From Pleurodeles waltl (Eukaryota > Chordata > Amphibia > Caudata > Salamandridae): 64,000 nucleotides of DNA. The stretch's first letter is position 1. Each line of letters begins with the position of its first letter. The position numbers and the translations under genes were made by a program. The stretch spans positions 136,605,106-136,669,105 of the forward strand of contig NC_090447.1 of NCBI RefSeq assembly GCF_031143425.1, read 5' to 3'. This document shows, piece after piece, positions 32,161 to 44,200 of this stretch. The notes under the pieces are model-generated. The model was not told where the DNA came from, searched no databases, and saw nothing but the letters and a program-made list of their open reading frames with translations.

Positions 32161-35013
32161 CTGTTTGTAGGAAGTTGGCTCTGTATATACTATCTCAAAG
32201 TGAGAGATAGTGTGTACAGAATCCAGGGGTTCCCCTTAGAGGTTGATAGTGGAAAATTAGATAATGGTAATGCTCTATTTTGTGGTAGTGTGGTCGGCAG
32301 CAGGCTTATCAGAGGGTAGTGTTAATCATTTGTTGAACACACACAGGCAATAAATGAGGAACACACACTGAAAGACTTAACTCTAGTTTTTATATAGAAA
32401 ACTTTATATTTTTTAATTTATTTTAGAACCACAAGATTCAAGATTTGAAGTAAATACATAAACTGCAAGGTACTCCACACAGATAAGTAAGGAACTTTGA
32501 CTTAAAGCAGTAGTACACACAGTATAGGATAAAATGGCAATAAGCTATTTCAAAAGTGAACACAGTGCCAAAAATCAACAGTTCCTCAGGGAGGTAAGTA
32601 TGGTTAAGTTTCTGAGGTAAGTAAAGCGCTTACAAGTTCAGTCTCCTGGATATAGGCAGCCCACTGCTGGGGGTTCAAGGCAACCCCAAAGCCACTGCAC
32701 CAGCAACAAAGGGCCAGCCAGGTGCAGAGGTCAATGAAGGCCCAAACGCATAGGCGAACAGGGGTGCTCTGGTTCCGGTCTGCTGGCGGGTAAGTACCTG
32801 CATCTGCGGGAGCAGACCAGGGGGGTTTTGTAGAGCACTGGGGGGGACACAAACAGGCACACAGAACACACCCTCAGCGGCACAGGGGCGGCTGGGTGCA
32901 GTGTGCAAAGTTGTGTAGGGTTTGCTATAGAAAGCAATGGAGGGACCTGGTGGTCACTTAGGCGATGCAGGCAGGGCACAGAGGGGCTTCTTGGGCCAGC
33001 CACCGACTGGGCTAGGCAGAGGGCCGCCTGATGGTCACTACTGCACTGGAGTCTGGTTCCTCTCAGTCCTGGGGGCTGCGGGTGCAGTGCTTGGTCCAGG
33101 CGTCGGATTCTTTGTTCCAGGCAGTCGCAGTCAGGGGGAGCCTCTGGATCGTCTCTGCAGGCTTCGCTGTGGGGGTGCAGGGGGGTTCATCTCAGGTTAC
33201 TCATGAGGTCGCAGTCGCCAGGGAGTCCTCTCTGCAGTGTTGATTCTCTGGAGCTCCAGCCAGGGGCGTCGGGTACAGAGTGTAAAGTCTCACGCTTCCG
33301 GCAGGAAGAGAGAGTTCTTTAAAAGTTGCTTCTTTGTTGCAAAGATGATGCTGTTGTTGAACAGTGCTGCTGTCCTCAGGAGTTTCTTGGTCCTTTGGGT
33401 TCAGGGCAGTCCCCTGAGTCCTCAGAGTCCTCTCTGCAGTGTTGGTTCCCTGGAGCTCGAGCCGGGGACGTCGGGTGCAGAGTGTGAAGTCTCACACTTG
33501 CGGCAGGAAGAGTGAGTTCTTTAAAAGTTGCTTCTTTGTTGCAAAGATGTTGCTGTTGTTGAACAGTGCTGCTGTTCTCTAGAGTTTCTTGGTGCCTTGG
33601 GTTCAGGGCAGTCCTCTGAGTCCTCAGAGGTCGCTGGTCCCTGATGGATGCGTCGCTGTGCAGGTTCTTTGAGTCTGGAGACAGGCCGGTAGGGCTAGGG
33701 CCAAGTCAGTTGTCGTCTCCGTCTGCAGGGCTTTCAGGTCAGCAGTCCTTCTTCTTGGTGTAGTTTGCAGGAATCTGATTTCCTGGGATCTGGGTCGCCC
33801 CTAAATACTAAATTTATGGGTGTGTTCAGTTCAGGAGGGCAATAGCCAATGGCTACTGTCCTGGAGGGTGGCTACACCCTCTTTGTGCCTCCTTCCTGAG
33901 GGGAGGGGGCACATCCCTAATCCTATTGGGGGAATCCTCCAATCTCCAGATGGAGGATTTCTAAAGGCAGGAGTCACCTCAGCTCAGGGCACCTTAGGGG
34001 CAGTGCTGACTGGTGGGTGGCTCCTCCTTGTTTTCCTCATTATCTCCTCCAGCTTTGCCCCCAAAAGTGGGGGCAGTGGATGGAGGGGCGGGCATCTCCA
34101 CTAGCTGGGATGCCCTGCGGTGCTGTAACAAAAGGCATGAGCCTTTGAGGCTCACCACCAGGTGTTACAGTTCCTGCAGGGGGAGGTGACAAGCACCACC
34201 ACCCAGTACAGGCTTTGTTCCTGGCCACAGAGTGACAAAGGCACTCTCCCCATGTGGCCAGAAACTCGTCAGGTTGTGGCAGGCTGGCAGAAACTGGTCA
34301 GCCTAGCACTAGGAGTCGGACTGGTATTCAGGGGGCATCTCTAAGTTGCCCTCTGGGTGCATTTTACAATAAATCCCACACTGGCATCAGTGTGCGTTTA
34401 TTGTGCTGAGAAGTTTGATACCAAACTTCCCAGATTTCAGTGTAGCCATTAGGGAACTGTGGAATTTGTGTTTGACAAACTCCCAGACCATATACTCTTT
34501 ATGGCTTCGCTGCACTTACAATGTCTAAGGTTTTGCTTGGACACTGTAGGGGCATAGTGCTCATGCACATATGCCCCCACCTGTGGTATAGTGCACCCTG
34601 CCTTAGGGCTGTAAGGCCTGCTAGAGGGGTGACTTACACATGCCACAGGCAGTGTGAAGTGGGCATGGCACTCTGAGGGGAGTGCCATGTCGACTTAGTC
34701 ATTTTCTCCCCACCAGCACACACAAGCTGTGAGGCAGTGTGCATGTGCTGAGTGAGGGGTCCCCATGGTGGCATAAGACATTCTGCAGCCCTTAGAGACG
34801 TTCCCTGGCATCAGGGCCCTTGGTACCAGGGGTACCATTTACAAGGGACCTATCTGTGTGCCAGGGCTGTGCAAATTGTGGGAACAAAGGTACAGTTTAG
34901 GGAAAGAAAACTGGTGCTGGGGCCTGGTTAGCACACTTTCAATCATAGCTGGCATCAACAAAAGGCAAAAAGTCAGAGGTAACCATGCCAAGGAGGCATT
35001 TCCTTACACTGTT
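32161..35013 (-). mobile_element. 2.84-kb solo LTR with CTGTT target duplication
   Basis: The element spans 32166-35008, starting TGTAGGAAGTTGG and ending TTTCCTTACA. It therefore has TG/CA ends and short inverted termini. CTGTT flanks it at 32161-32165 and 35009-35013. A 5-bp duplication with TG/CA ends favours an LTR. The minus orientation is inferred from similarity to the other LTRs. No gag, RT or integrase frame is present. Long for a solo LTR, partly from the internal duplication at 33.2-33.6 kb. Confidence 0.7.
33234..33625. repeat. Internal tandem duplication (~195 bp) in the solo LTR
   Basis: The passage with CTGGAGCTCCAGCC, TCGGGTACAGAGTGT, GCAGGAAGAG and GAGTTCTTTAAAAGTTGCTT recurs once in the same order, from about 33234 and about 33438. 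The copies are very similar, so the duplication is fairly young compared with the element. Confidence 0.75.
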
Positions 35014-35521
35014 TTTTTCTCCCCTGCACTGATGCACTTTTGGCTGCCTTGTGTCAAAGGTCACACTTTTACACCACAATGCACAGGTCTATGCCAAGCT
35101 TAGGTTTTGTACAGGAAGGGTAAGCTTCAAGTGCAAAACTGTATTTAATTTGGGTTTGCATCACTTTCTGCTCAAATTCAGCACAGAAAGTTTTGATGAA
35201 TTTCCCCCTACATATATAAGTACAGCCTTTGACAGTTACCAAACTTTGGACTAAAAAGGCAGGAAACTAGCCTCAGACAAGTGAGATACATTGTTTCATA
35301 TCCTAACCATTCAACACATAGGGTCTCATCACAAGAGGCCCATTCCTTGGATTTTGGCTCTTAAGTTCCCCCAAACACATTGCATTACAGGTTTTTACCA
35401 TAAAATGATGAATAGTATCGAGGACCTGAATTTAATGGACCAAGCAACACATATTGTTCCCAGTGTGGGCTGTTTCTATGCACATTTTCCCCTTGGTTCT
35501 ACCAGTGTGTGCAGAACCATA
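35014..35521. other. Intervening flank, no gene
   Basis: About 0.5 kb with no recognisable feature between the solo LTR and the first MITE. Confidence 0.4.
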
Positions 35522-35525
35522 TTTA

Positions 35526-35905
35526 GGGGCAAATTTAAGAGCCCCTAGCGCCTCATTGCACCACATTAGCATAATTTTTTAATGCTAATTTGGTCCAACA
35601 AGGCCAAAATTGCAACGCCCAATTTACAAAGTGGCGCAATGTATGCATTGCACCACTTTGTAACCCTTTGCGCTACATTATGCTTGTGCCAGGCATAATG
35701 TATGCAAAGGGGGAGTTCCCCTGTTAGGGAGGCTAAGAAAATGGCACAAAGAAATCTAAGACATTTTTTTGCATCATTTTTTTGGGCACTTTTAACGCCA
35801 GCTTCGAGCAGACGATAAAAGGAGGCGCACCATTCTATATAATGGGCCTTAATGGGCTTTGCAGGATTAGCATCAGCATTTTTTACAGTAATCCTGCAAA
35901 GCTCC
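35526..35905. mobile_element. MITE copy 1, left part (split by element A)
   Basis: Starts GGGGCAAATTTAAGAGCCCC and follows the copies at 54889 and 55365 through the CCACATTAG, GTGCCAGGCATAATG and GCAGGATTAGCATCA phrases. It is cut at 35905 by the LTR of element A. The right part resumes at 48996 (the duplicated GCTCC) and runs to about 49158. The family has no coding capacity and terminal inverted repeats. Confidence 0.75.
35901..35905. repeat. Target site duplication GCTCC, left copy
   Basis: Precedes the TGTTGG start of element A's left LTR. It recurs at 48996-49000 after the right LTR end, 13 kb away. Confidence 0.82.
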
Positions 35906-37139
35906 TGTTGGACTTTTTTGCTTATGCAGGGTCATCCCCAATCTTTTTGCCTCCTGCCTCCTATTTTTTCTGACCTGTTGCTGTTGGCTTTTGAACTCTG
36001 AGCACTTTACCACTGCTAACCAGTGCTAAAGTGCATATGTCCTCTGTGTAAATTGTATGTAATTGGTTTATCCATGATTGGCATATTTGATTTACTAGTA
36101 AGAACCACAGACTTTGCATCACTTCAAGAGGAACCTCTGCCTGGGGAAGAGCTGAAGAGCTGAGGAGAAGTGCTGCCCTACCCCTGACTGTGCTTTGTGG
36201 AGCTATCCTGCAGTTGCTGCTTCTGCCAGAGTGAGAGAGCAAAGACTGGACTTTGTGTGCCTGCCATCTTGTGAAGAAATCTCCAAGGGCTTCATTTCGA
36301 GCTTGCCTCCTGTTGTTTGAAGTCTCAGGGACAGCAACGACTTCTCTCTGCCAGCACCTGGAGTCTCTGGAGAGACTCCAGCTCTGACAAGTGGTGCCCT
36401 ATCCAGTCCCTGGACCCTTGAAAGGAAAGCTGGTGGAAAGGAAATCGACTTCAGACCGACGCCGCTGCTGAATCCGGTGACGGCGCCTGCAACCGACTCC
36501 GTGATCTTTGCTGGAACACGACGACCATCGCAGGCCCAACGCCGCTGCAGCACCGCTGATGTCCTGACTCAGTGGAAGTCGCTGCACCATGTCGTGACCG
36601 ACGTCTCTCGAAGTGTGCAGATTCAACGTACCGCTCAGACGCCGCGATCCCCGACATCGCGCATCGACTTGTTTTCACTCTTCACCAAAGGTACTGTACT
36701 TGGGGGTCTACGCGACTCCGTGTCTGGCGCCGCTGGTGTCGGCTTGTTGGGAACGAATCCGTCACAACGCCGTGTTAACACCTCATTGAAGCATTTTGTG
36801 TTTCTAAGCGCTATTTTTGAGTTTAATCTTCAAAAATTCATAACTTGACTTGTGTATGTCGGATGTTTGTCATTTTGGTCTTGTTTTGTTTAGATAAATA
36901 TTTCCTATTTTCCTAAACTGGTGTTGTGTCATTTTGTAGTGTTTTCATTAAGTTGCTGTTTGTGTTGGTACAAATACTTTACATCTAGCACTCTGAAGTT
37001 AAGCCTACTGCTCTGCCAAGCTACCAAGGGAGTAAGCAGGGGTTAGCTGAGGGTGATTCTCTTTTACCCTGACTAGAGTGAGGGTCCTTGCTTGAACAGG
37101 GGGTAACCTGACTGTCAACCAAAGACCCAATTTCTAACA
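35906..37139 (+). repeat. Left LTR of element A
   Basis: Starts TGTTGGACTTTTTTGC and ends AATTTCTAACA. It matches the right LTR except for an internal segment: where the right LTR has about 290 bp after TTGATTTACTAGTAAG, this copy has a different ~125-bp piece. The two LTRs thus retain different parts of the ancestral sequence. Frames inside are not conserved. Confidence 0.85.
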
Positions 37140-37140
37140 T

Positions 37141-37160
37141 TGGTGATCAGCGGTTGGGAT
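37141..37160 (+). other. Primer binding site candidate of element A
   Basis: TGGTGATCAGCGGTTGGGAT starts one base after the LTR end, the normal place for a primer site. I could not assign the tRNA from memory. Confidence 0.45.
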
Positions 37161-37339
37161 TTGGATTTGGATTTGTACTTGACACACAGTGATTAAGTGT
37201 ACACTACTGTTTTGAGTTCAGACCACTACGTGACCAAATACCACTTGTCTTGTGATTCTGCTTTTTGTTCTCTGATGTCCTCCTGGAAATATTGCTAATA
37301 TTTTTGGACTTTGCTTTTTGGTTGTGAAGCCTCTGCAGA

Positions 37340-38508
37340 ATGGAAGTCAATTTCTGGCACCTATTTATTTATAAAAAGTGGCAGCTTAAAGCATTCTTCA
37401 TGGAAAGGGGACTGGCTGTGAACAAGAAATCCAGAAGGGAGGATCTTGAGTCATCCCTGATCAGTATGAGTTGAAACGTTGTCAGGGAACACCACCAAAT
37501 GAGTCTGAGGAGGAGAACTACTCTGAGAAGGAGGACTACTCTGAGGATGAGGGTAGTGGCCCTGAGGAGGGAACAGAAAGAGATGATTGGCTCCTAGCTC
37601 GAATCAGGAGTCTGGAAGAGCTAGAAGCAGAGCTTGAGAAGGCTGAGGAGACGAGAGCCTTGGCCCTAGAAAAAGAAAGAATTGCAGCTCAAGAGCTGAG
37701 CTGTGAAAAGCTGAAGCTGGAAGCCATGAGGGCTGAGTCCAATTCAGATGGTGGCAGCAAAATGTGTGTATCCAGTACTACTGAGGAAGTCCGCATGCCC
37801 AGAGATGTGGTGCTCTACTTGAAGGAGGGAGTTAACACACACCAGGAGGTTCAGGGGTATGAGTTAGCTCCAGTGGTGCACAGGGTCCCTGAGGTAGATT
37901 GGGGATCTGGCAGGGGGAGTCACTTTCCTACTGGTGGGAGGGACACTCTACTGACTCTAGGTGAGAGTGACAGGGAGAGGGGTTCCCCCCAGGTAGAAGT
38001 CCTGGTTATGGAGTGTGAAGACATCCCAGAAGAGTATGGGTTGAGTGTCAGGGACAGTTAGGTAATGTCTCACCAGTCTCAGGAGGGTGATGTGAGGTGG
38101 TTTTTCAAAGCAGAGTCACTGCATGGTTGGGTGAAGGGTACTTTGGTTAATGAATGCAAGGGGCTGAGTGATGTAATTGCTGGAGAGCATATATCTAGTC
38201 CTTATTTTCCAGAGCTACACCAATACCAGGTGGAGTGTGAATTCTCTGACCCCAGGGAACTTACACTGGAGGCAGACCTCTGGGTGAGTACCAGAGAGTC
38301 TGAAGAGGCATTTGTGGGTGCTCCTGAGAGGAGTGGTCTAGGTATTTATCAACCAGGTGAGTTAGGGAAGGATTGTAGTGTCCCAGGTAGGTCCCAGTGT
38401 AGTGCGATGGGTGAGGGACCCCATGTCAAGTCTCAGAGGAGAGGGAATGGGGATGGGTTGAGGCCAAGGTGCCCGAGATCCGGTCCCAAGACCTGGAGGG
38501 TTCCATGA
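37340..38508 (+). pseudogene. gag: gag-like gene of element A
   Basis: Begins at ATG 37340 with a short SAP-like helix pair (MERGLAVNKKSRREDL). A frame change near 37465 leads to an acidic stretch (SEEENYSEKEDYSEDEG) and a coiled coil (ELEAELEKAEETRALALEKE). An in-frame TAG lies at 38059-38061. The next 147 codons include a SCAN-like capsid C-terminal region, recognisable by IAGEHISSPYFPELHQY, LTLEADLWVSTR. Vertebrate SCAN domains are thought to derive from gypsy-type gag, which fits. No zinc knuckle is visible. Confidence 0.55.
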
Positions 38509-38870
38509 GGGAACACCAGGAGGGGAGTCTAGCCTGTACCCTAGGGCCATCTGTTGAGGGAGACCCCACAGTGTCAGGAGAACTTGGAGGGGGGGTTGTA
38601 GCCAGTGTCCCACCAGTTCTGGTGTCTGGCAGTACCACTCCTAGTGAAGGGGTGCAGAAGTCCAGACAGAGGGTTGAGAGGGGGTTGCGGACCCCAGTGG
38701 AGAACCTGGAGGGTCAGCTCTAAGAGTAGAGCCCCCCAGTAATGACCTTGGTGAGACCATTTCTGGGTTGGGGGGAATCCAGACTCTGCCAGAGGGGCAG
38801 GGTCAGGAGACCTGCACCAGCCAGACTCTTGTGTGGCCTTTGGGGATGCTGTGTCCTCTGAGGGGGGTAA

Positions 38871-39962
38871 GTGTGCCCCCGGGAAGTCCTGGTGTGCCAG
38901 GAACTGGTTCAACCGCAGGGTGGTGTCTCTGGGTTGAATGATCAGGTTCAGGGGGTAAACTCTGACGTGATGGGGGGGAGGTGTGCTTCCAAGGAAATCC
39001 TGGTGCGCCAGGCAGTGGTTCAAACACAGGGTGGTGACTCTGGGTTGGATGACCAGGTTCATAGGGTAAACTCTGACATGGTGGGGGGTAGATATGTCCC
39101 CCATGAAGTCCTGGGTTGCCAGGCAGTGGTCCAGTCTGTGGGTACAGACCCTGGGTTGGAAGGCCAGGTTCAGGGTGTCCCCCCTGACCTTGAGGAAGGG
39201 GCTACTGTTAACAGTGCCCCCACCATGTTGTCTTCTGGGGGCGCTATTCCTAGTTGGGGGGTTCAGGACCCCAGAAGGGAGGACAGGGGGAGGGAAGCCT
39301 CACCCCTGGCCCTGGTCCAACCTGAAGGTACAGACCCCAGGTTGGAGGACCAGTTGCAGGTTAACAGCCCTGCACTGGTGGAAGAATTGTGCAGGACTGC
39401 TTCTACTAGCACCCTGACAGTTTTTGACTCTGGGGATGCTGCTCCTGGAGGGAGGGTACAGAGCCCCAGAAGGGAGGACCAGGGTCAGGTTGTCATCCCT
39501 GACCTGGTGGAAGAGAGAGTGGTCAAAGGGTGCCAGGCACCTGGGGCTGCCGCCCCCCACTCTCCACAGTCACAGTGGTTGGAGAGGCCTGAGGTCAGGC
39601 TCTCATCCCTCACAGTTGTCAGGGGTCACTGTAGCTTGCTGTCCTGGTGGACAGAGTTGCCCCTGGGAGGGGGACGAGAGTCACACCCTGGGGGTGGAGT
39701 GGGCAACACCACTGTGATGGCCCTGGTGGTACTATCTGCCCATTGGGATACATTTGTGAGCAAAGTAAAGTTAGGTGCTGCACCGATGGTATCTACAGAT
39801 GTGGAGAAGGGTTCCCCATGGGTTAGCTTAGTGGGCCCTGAGAGTATGGACAGAGGGATCCAACTGGAGTCAGGAAGGTGTAGAACTGGAACATGCCCCT
39901 GCTGTTGTGGGCCTGGGTCCTTGTTCTATAGTCCTAATCAGGGAAGTACATCAAGGTATTGA
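38871..39962 (+). pseudogene. Second ORF of element A with in-frame 111-bp tandem repeats
   Basis: A 363-codon open frame downstream of gag. Its N-terminal third is built of 37-residue repeats starting at about 38887, 38998 and 39109 (cores such as VLVCQELVQPQGG, ILVRQAVVQTQGG, VLGCQAVVQSVG). Further diverged units follow. The C-terminal part carries LSAHWDTFVSKV, shared with element B (25654-25899), and a Cys-rich end (TCPCCCGPG). No enzyme motif is visible. The 111-bp period keeps the frame open, and that may alone explain the length. Confidence 0.4.
38887..39219 (+). repeat. 111-bp tandem repeat in element A
   Basis: TCCTGG-anchored units begin at 38887, 38998 and 39109, exactly 111 bp apart (37 codons). 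Later copies diverge. Confidence 0.85.
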
Positions 39963-39997
39963 TTGATCTCCCCTGGCTTTAGTCTGGTAGGGGGTTG

Positions 39998-41181
39998 TGT
40001 TGGACTTTTTTGCTTATGCAGGTCATCCCCAATCTTTTTGCCTCCTGCCTCCTATTTTTTCTGAGCTGTTGCTGTTGGCTTTTGAACTCTGAGCACTTTA
40101 CCACTGCTAACCAGTGCTAAAGTGCATATGCTCTCTGTGCAAAATTGTCCGTAATTGGTTTATCCATGATTGGCATATTTGATTTACTAGTAAGTCCCTA
40201 GTAAAGTGCACTAGAGGTGCCAGGGCCTGTAAATCAAATGCTATTAGTTGGCTTGCAGCACTGGTTGTGCCACCCACATAAGTAGCTCTATAATCATGTC
40301 TGAGACCTACCATTGCAGTGTCTGTGTGTGCAGTTTTAACTGTAATTTCAACTTGACAAGTGTACCCACTTGCCAGGCCTAAACCTTCCCTTTTCCTACA
40401 TGTCAGACACCCCCAAGGTAGGCCCTAGGTAGCCCCAAGGGCAGGGTGCAGTGTATGGTTAAGGTGGGACATATAGTAATGTGAGAGGGCAAAGACTGGA
40501 CTTTGTGTGCCTTCCATCTTGTGAAGAAATCTCCAAGGGCTTGATTTCGAGCATGCCTCCTGTTGTTTGAAGTCTCAAGGACAGCAAAGACTTCTCTCTG
40601 CCAGCACCTGGAGTCTCTGGAGAGACAACTGCTCTGACAAGTGGTGCCCTATCCAGTCCCTGGGCCCTTGAAAGGAAAGCTGGTGGAAATCCAAGGAAAT
40701 CGACTTTGGACGACTTCAGACCAACGCCGCTGCCTGCAACTGACTCTGTGATCTTCGCTGAAACGCGATTACCTTTGCAGGCCTGATGCTGCTGCAGCCC
40801 CACTGAAGTCTCCGTGGAAGACGCCGCACCAGGTTGTGACCGACATCTCTCGAAGTGCGCGGATTCAACGTTTCGCACAGATGCCGCGATCCCCGACTTT
40901 TCACATCGACTTGTTTTCACTCTTCACCAAAGGTACTGTACTTGGGGGTCTATGCGACTCCGTGTCTGGCGCTGCTGGTGTCGGCTTGTTGGGAACGACT
41001 CCGTCATGACGCTGCATTAACACCTCATTGAAGCATTTTGTGTTTCTAAGTGCTATTTTTTAGTTTAATCTTCAAAAATTCATAACGTTGACTTGTGTAT
41101 GTTGGATTTTTGTCGTTTTGGCGTTGTTTTGTTTAGATAAATATTTCCTATTTTTCTAAACTGGTGTTGTGTCATTTTGTA
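39998..41181 (+). repeat. Right LTR of element A, 5' part
   Basis: Starts TGTTGGACTTTTTTGC after a purine-rich run (GGTAGGGGGTTG, polypurine-tract candidate). Matches the left LTR to TGTCATTTTGTA, where the LINE entered. Confidence 0.87.
41170..41181. repeat. LINE target site duplication, left copy
   Basis: TGTCATTTTGTA, repeated at 48779-48790. The uninterrupted left LTR of element A carries this sequence only once at the matching place, confirming that it is a duplication. Confidence 0.9.
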
Positions 41182-41200
41182 ATAATAATAATAATCTTTA
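41182..41200 (-). repeat. LINE 3' tail, (ATT)n
   Basis: About five ATT units in the minus sense, directly next to the target duplication. A trinucleotide tail instead of poly(A) fits I-type LINEs. Confidence 0.75.
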
Positions 41201-41265
41201 TTGTTTAGTTAATAAAAACCATAACAATCATCTCATACTACAACATGTTTAAAGATAAAACATCT

Positions 41266-44200
41266 CTAAAATTCTATAAAATTCTGTAAATTCCTTGGCC
41301 ATGAAACCATGCGAGGATCTAAAATCAGTTTCTTAATTCTAAGATGCAGAAAAGGGTGTGATTCAGTATGCATCCCGGATCGCAGGTTTACGTCTTTGGT
41401 GTGTGCAGTCAAGAATTTGATAAATGTGCATATTGATTGGCAATCATTAGGATCAAACATTAACATCACCGCTGACCGACAGGAACGAGTCCCATTTCTC
41501 ATAAAAAGCGGTTTTAATAGTTGTCTGCGGGCTTCTTTTAAGGCTGGACAAATACAAATCAGGTGAACCATATCTTCTTTCGGGCCTTTGCATAGCCTGC
41601 AGGAAATCTCTCCTCTATTCTTCCACGATGGTTGAACCGCTCTAGCAGGAGATGCTCCCAAACGCAGAGTCAAGAAGTGATGCTTGATGTGAAGTGCGAA
41701 GGTTTCGGCCAGGTATTGTGATGGGGCCATGGTGGTATAAGTGTGCATTACCAGCCAGGCGTGTGAGCGTTGCGCAAGTTTAGCTTTATCATCTAGAAAA
41801 GATTGGATACTTATTTCCTTATTTATCGCTCGACACAAAAGGGAATCCGACATGTTGGAATCCCATAGGTACTTTGTTTTCGTCTCTTGCAAGTTATCTG
41901 TTGTATACTGAATTAGGATTGCCATTTACTGAACTCCATAGTGCCGCTACTAGCGGGCTGACAGTGTTTTTACTTATTTTGTACCAGATCTTTATTGTGT
42001 GGGCCTTCCTGTCGAGCTGCTGTTGTGTTAGACCAAATTCCAGCCTTATCTGTGCAGGGGAAGCAGAGCGAGGAAGATTGAAGACTTGCTTATAGATTTT
42101 TATTTGCTGCCTTTCCAGAAGGCTAGCATCTTTCCCGTATTGGGCTGAAAGGAATTTAGCCGACATAACTGACATTAGTGGTTTATATGATGGGCCCTTT
42201 AATCTTTTAGCAAGAGTGCAGAAAGCGAACATCAAGGCATTGGACTTCTATAGAATATACTGGTTTTGCGGCACAAAATTGATCTTATTGTCTACTGTAA
42301 GTCCAAGATATTTGTAGCTGCAGATCATATCGAGAGTTAAACCGTTCAATTTTATTTTGTTTGCAGGATTCAAAGAGCAGCCTATTGACATTGTTTTTGT
42401 CTTTGAAGTGTTAACCTCTAGTTTGTTTGTCTTTGCAAATTCGCCCAAGGCAGTAACCAGTCATTGCAACCCTAATTTTGTGTGGCTTAACAGAACAATG
42501 TCATCAGCATACGATAGATGTGTTATAGCCAGACTTCCCATCCTTGGAGAATGTGAGTTGGTTGCGTCTAGTTTTGCAGAGAGATATGCCATGAAGAGGT
42601 TAAAGAGGAGCGGGGCCAACACGCAGCCTTGCTTTAATCCTATATTTGTTGGTATTCTCCTGGAAACTTTTGAGCCGTCTGCTACCTTGATTCGTACCCA
42701 AGTTTTGTCATACAGCAATTCTATACACCTCAAAATACGTTCTTGCAAACCCCAACTCCGTAGTTTGTTCCAGAGAATTGCTCTGTCCACAAAATCAAAA
42801 GCACTTTTGAAATCCACAAAACATATGTGTACGTTTTTCTTTAAGCACTTTGCTCGGTTGGCTATCTCTCCTAGCGCAAGAATGTTAGTCACTGTGCCGT
42901 AGCCCTTCCGGAAACCAGTTTGATTCATAGGGACCAAGTTATTTAAATTAGACCAGGTGAGCAGGTCTGCTAGGATTAAAGAGGCAAAGTATTTGGCCTC
43001 ACTGTCAATTAGAGCTATCAGCCTATAGCTAGCTGGGTTTGCCCTGCTGCCTCCTTTGTATATAGGATTAATGATGGATCCTTTCCAACTATCAGGAATG
43101 GTACTGTTACGTTCGACTTCAGCATATAATATTGACAGAGTGGCTGACCAATAATCGAGATCTGCCTTAAATATGGCTTGGTGGAGACCATTAGGGCCGG
43201 GAGCCCCGTCCCTACGGCTCCTTCTGATCACCTGGGCTACTTTATTGGCACTGAATCTCATATCACTCTGAGGAACGTCTGTAGGTTTTAGTGAAGCCTT
43301 CAGTTGCTGATTTTCTACAGGAGGGGTTGGCTTAAAAAAGATGTCTAACAGGTAATCCACCCATTTATCTTCTGAAATTGAAGTACAGTTTATTACTCTT
43401 GCTTTTCGGTCTATTTCATTCACTGACATCCAGAATTCTCTAGTATTAGCCTTTCTTAAGTTGAAAAGTAATTTGATCCAGAAATCATCCTCTTTTTGGG
43501 TTCGTATTTGCCATAGCTGTTTCTTATAATTTTTCCGAAGGGTTTTTATTTGGGCACATAAAGATTCTGTAGGAGGTCTATCTTTTGTGGATCTGAATTT
43601 ACGTCTCAGATCCTTTCTTAATTCTACGATATTTGGTGGCATAGTTAGTGGCCTCTGGTTATGATTTGGAGCTTGACGCCTGGCCGAGCCAAGTGATGGT
43701 ACTAACTGTAGAAAGCTGGCCCACACTTCCCCAGCTGAGAGATCTTGGCATGCTGTTGATTGAAGCAGGGTTTTTATATTTTAGCACAGCTGTGGTAAAG
43801 AGGACTCCGTCCAAAACAAGCGGTTTAGATTGACAGAGGTTACTGTTCCTAATTCATTTATGGCTGGAACAAAACACAGAGCGTTCCAAGTCAATTCTAT
43901 GTGCTGAAGCGAATGGTCACTGTGAAGAGTAGGTATGATTTTGAATTTTTTGACATGTGCCAGCACGGGAAGAGAGACGGCAGTATAGTCAATTGTAGTT
44001 GCAGATTTTGCACTATGATGAGTAAAGCTGGGCGGGACATCACCTTTCACCCTGCCGTTTAGCACCCTCATACTCAGATGTTCTAAGGCCTCGACCAATT
44101 GCTTGCCCCTTATATCCAGTTTCATCTGTATTGATGGTAACTGTGGTAGCACCGACCAAATTGCGTTTTCTGCTGCCAATTGCTCGTCCGGTTCTGGAGT

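Noticed and set aside
32604..33515. Frames of 70-92 codons in the 2.84-kb LTR
   Set aside because: GC-rich LTR sequence, no partner in related LTRs, and partly produced by the local tandem duplication.
36203..36848. Frames in the GC-rich middle of the element A LTRs (also 40459-41020)
   Set aside because: They are not conserved in frame between the two LTR copies, and lie in regulatory LTR sequence.
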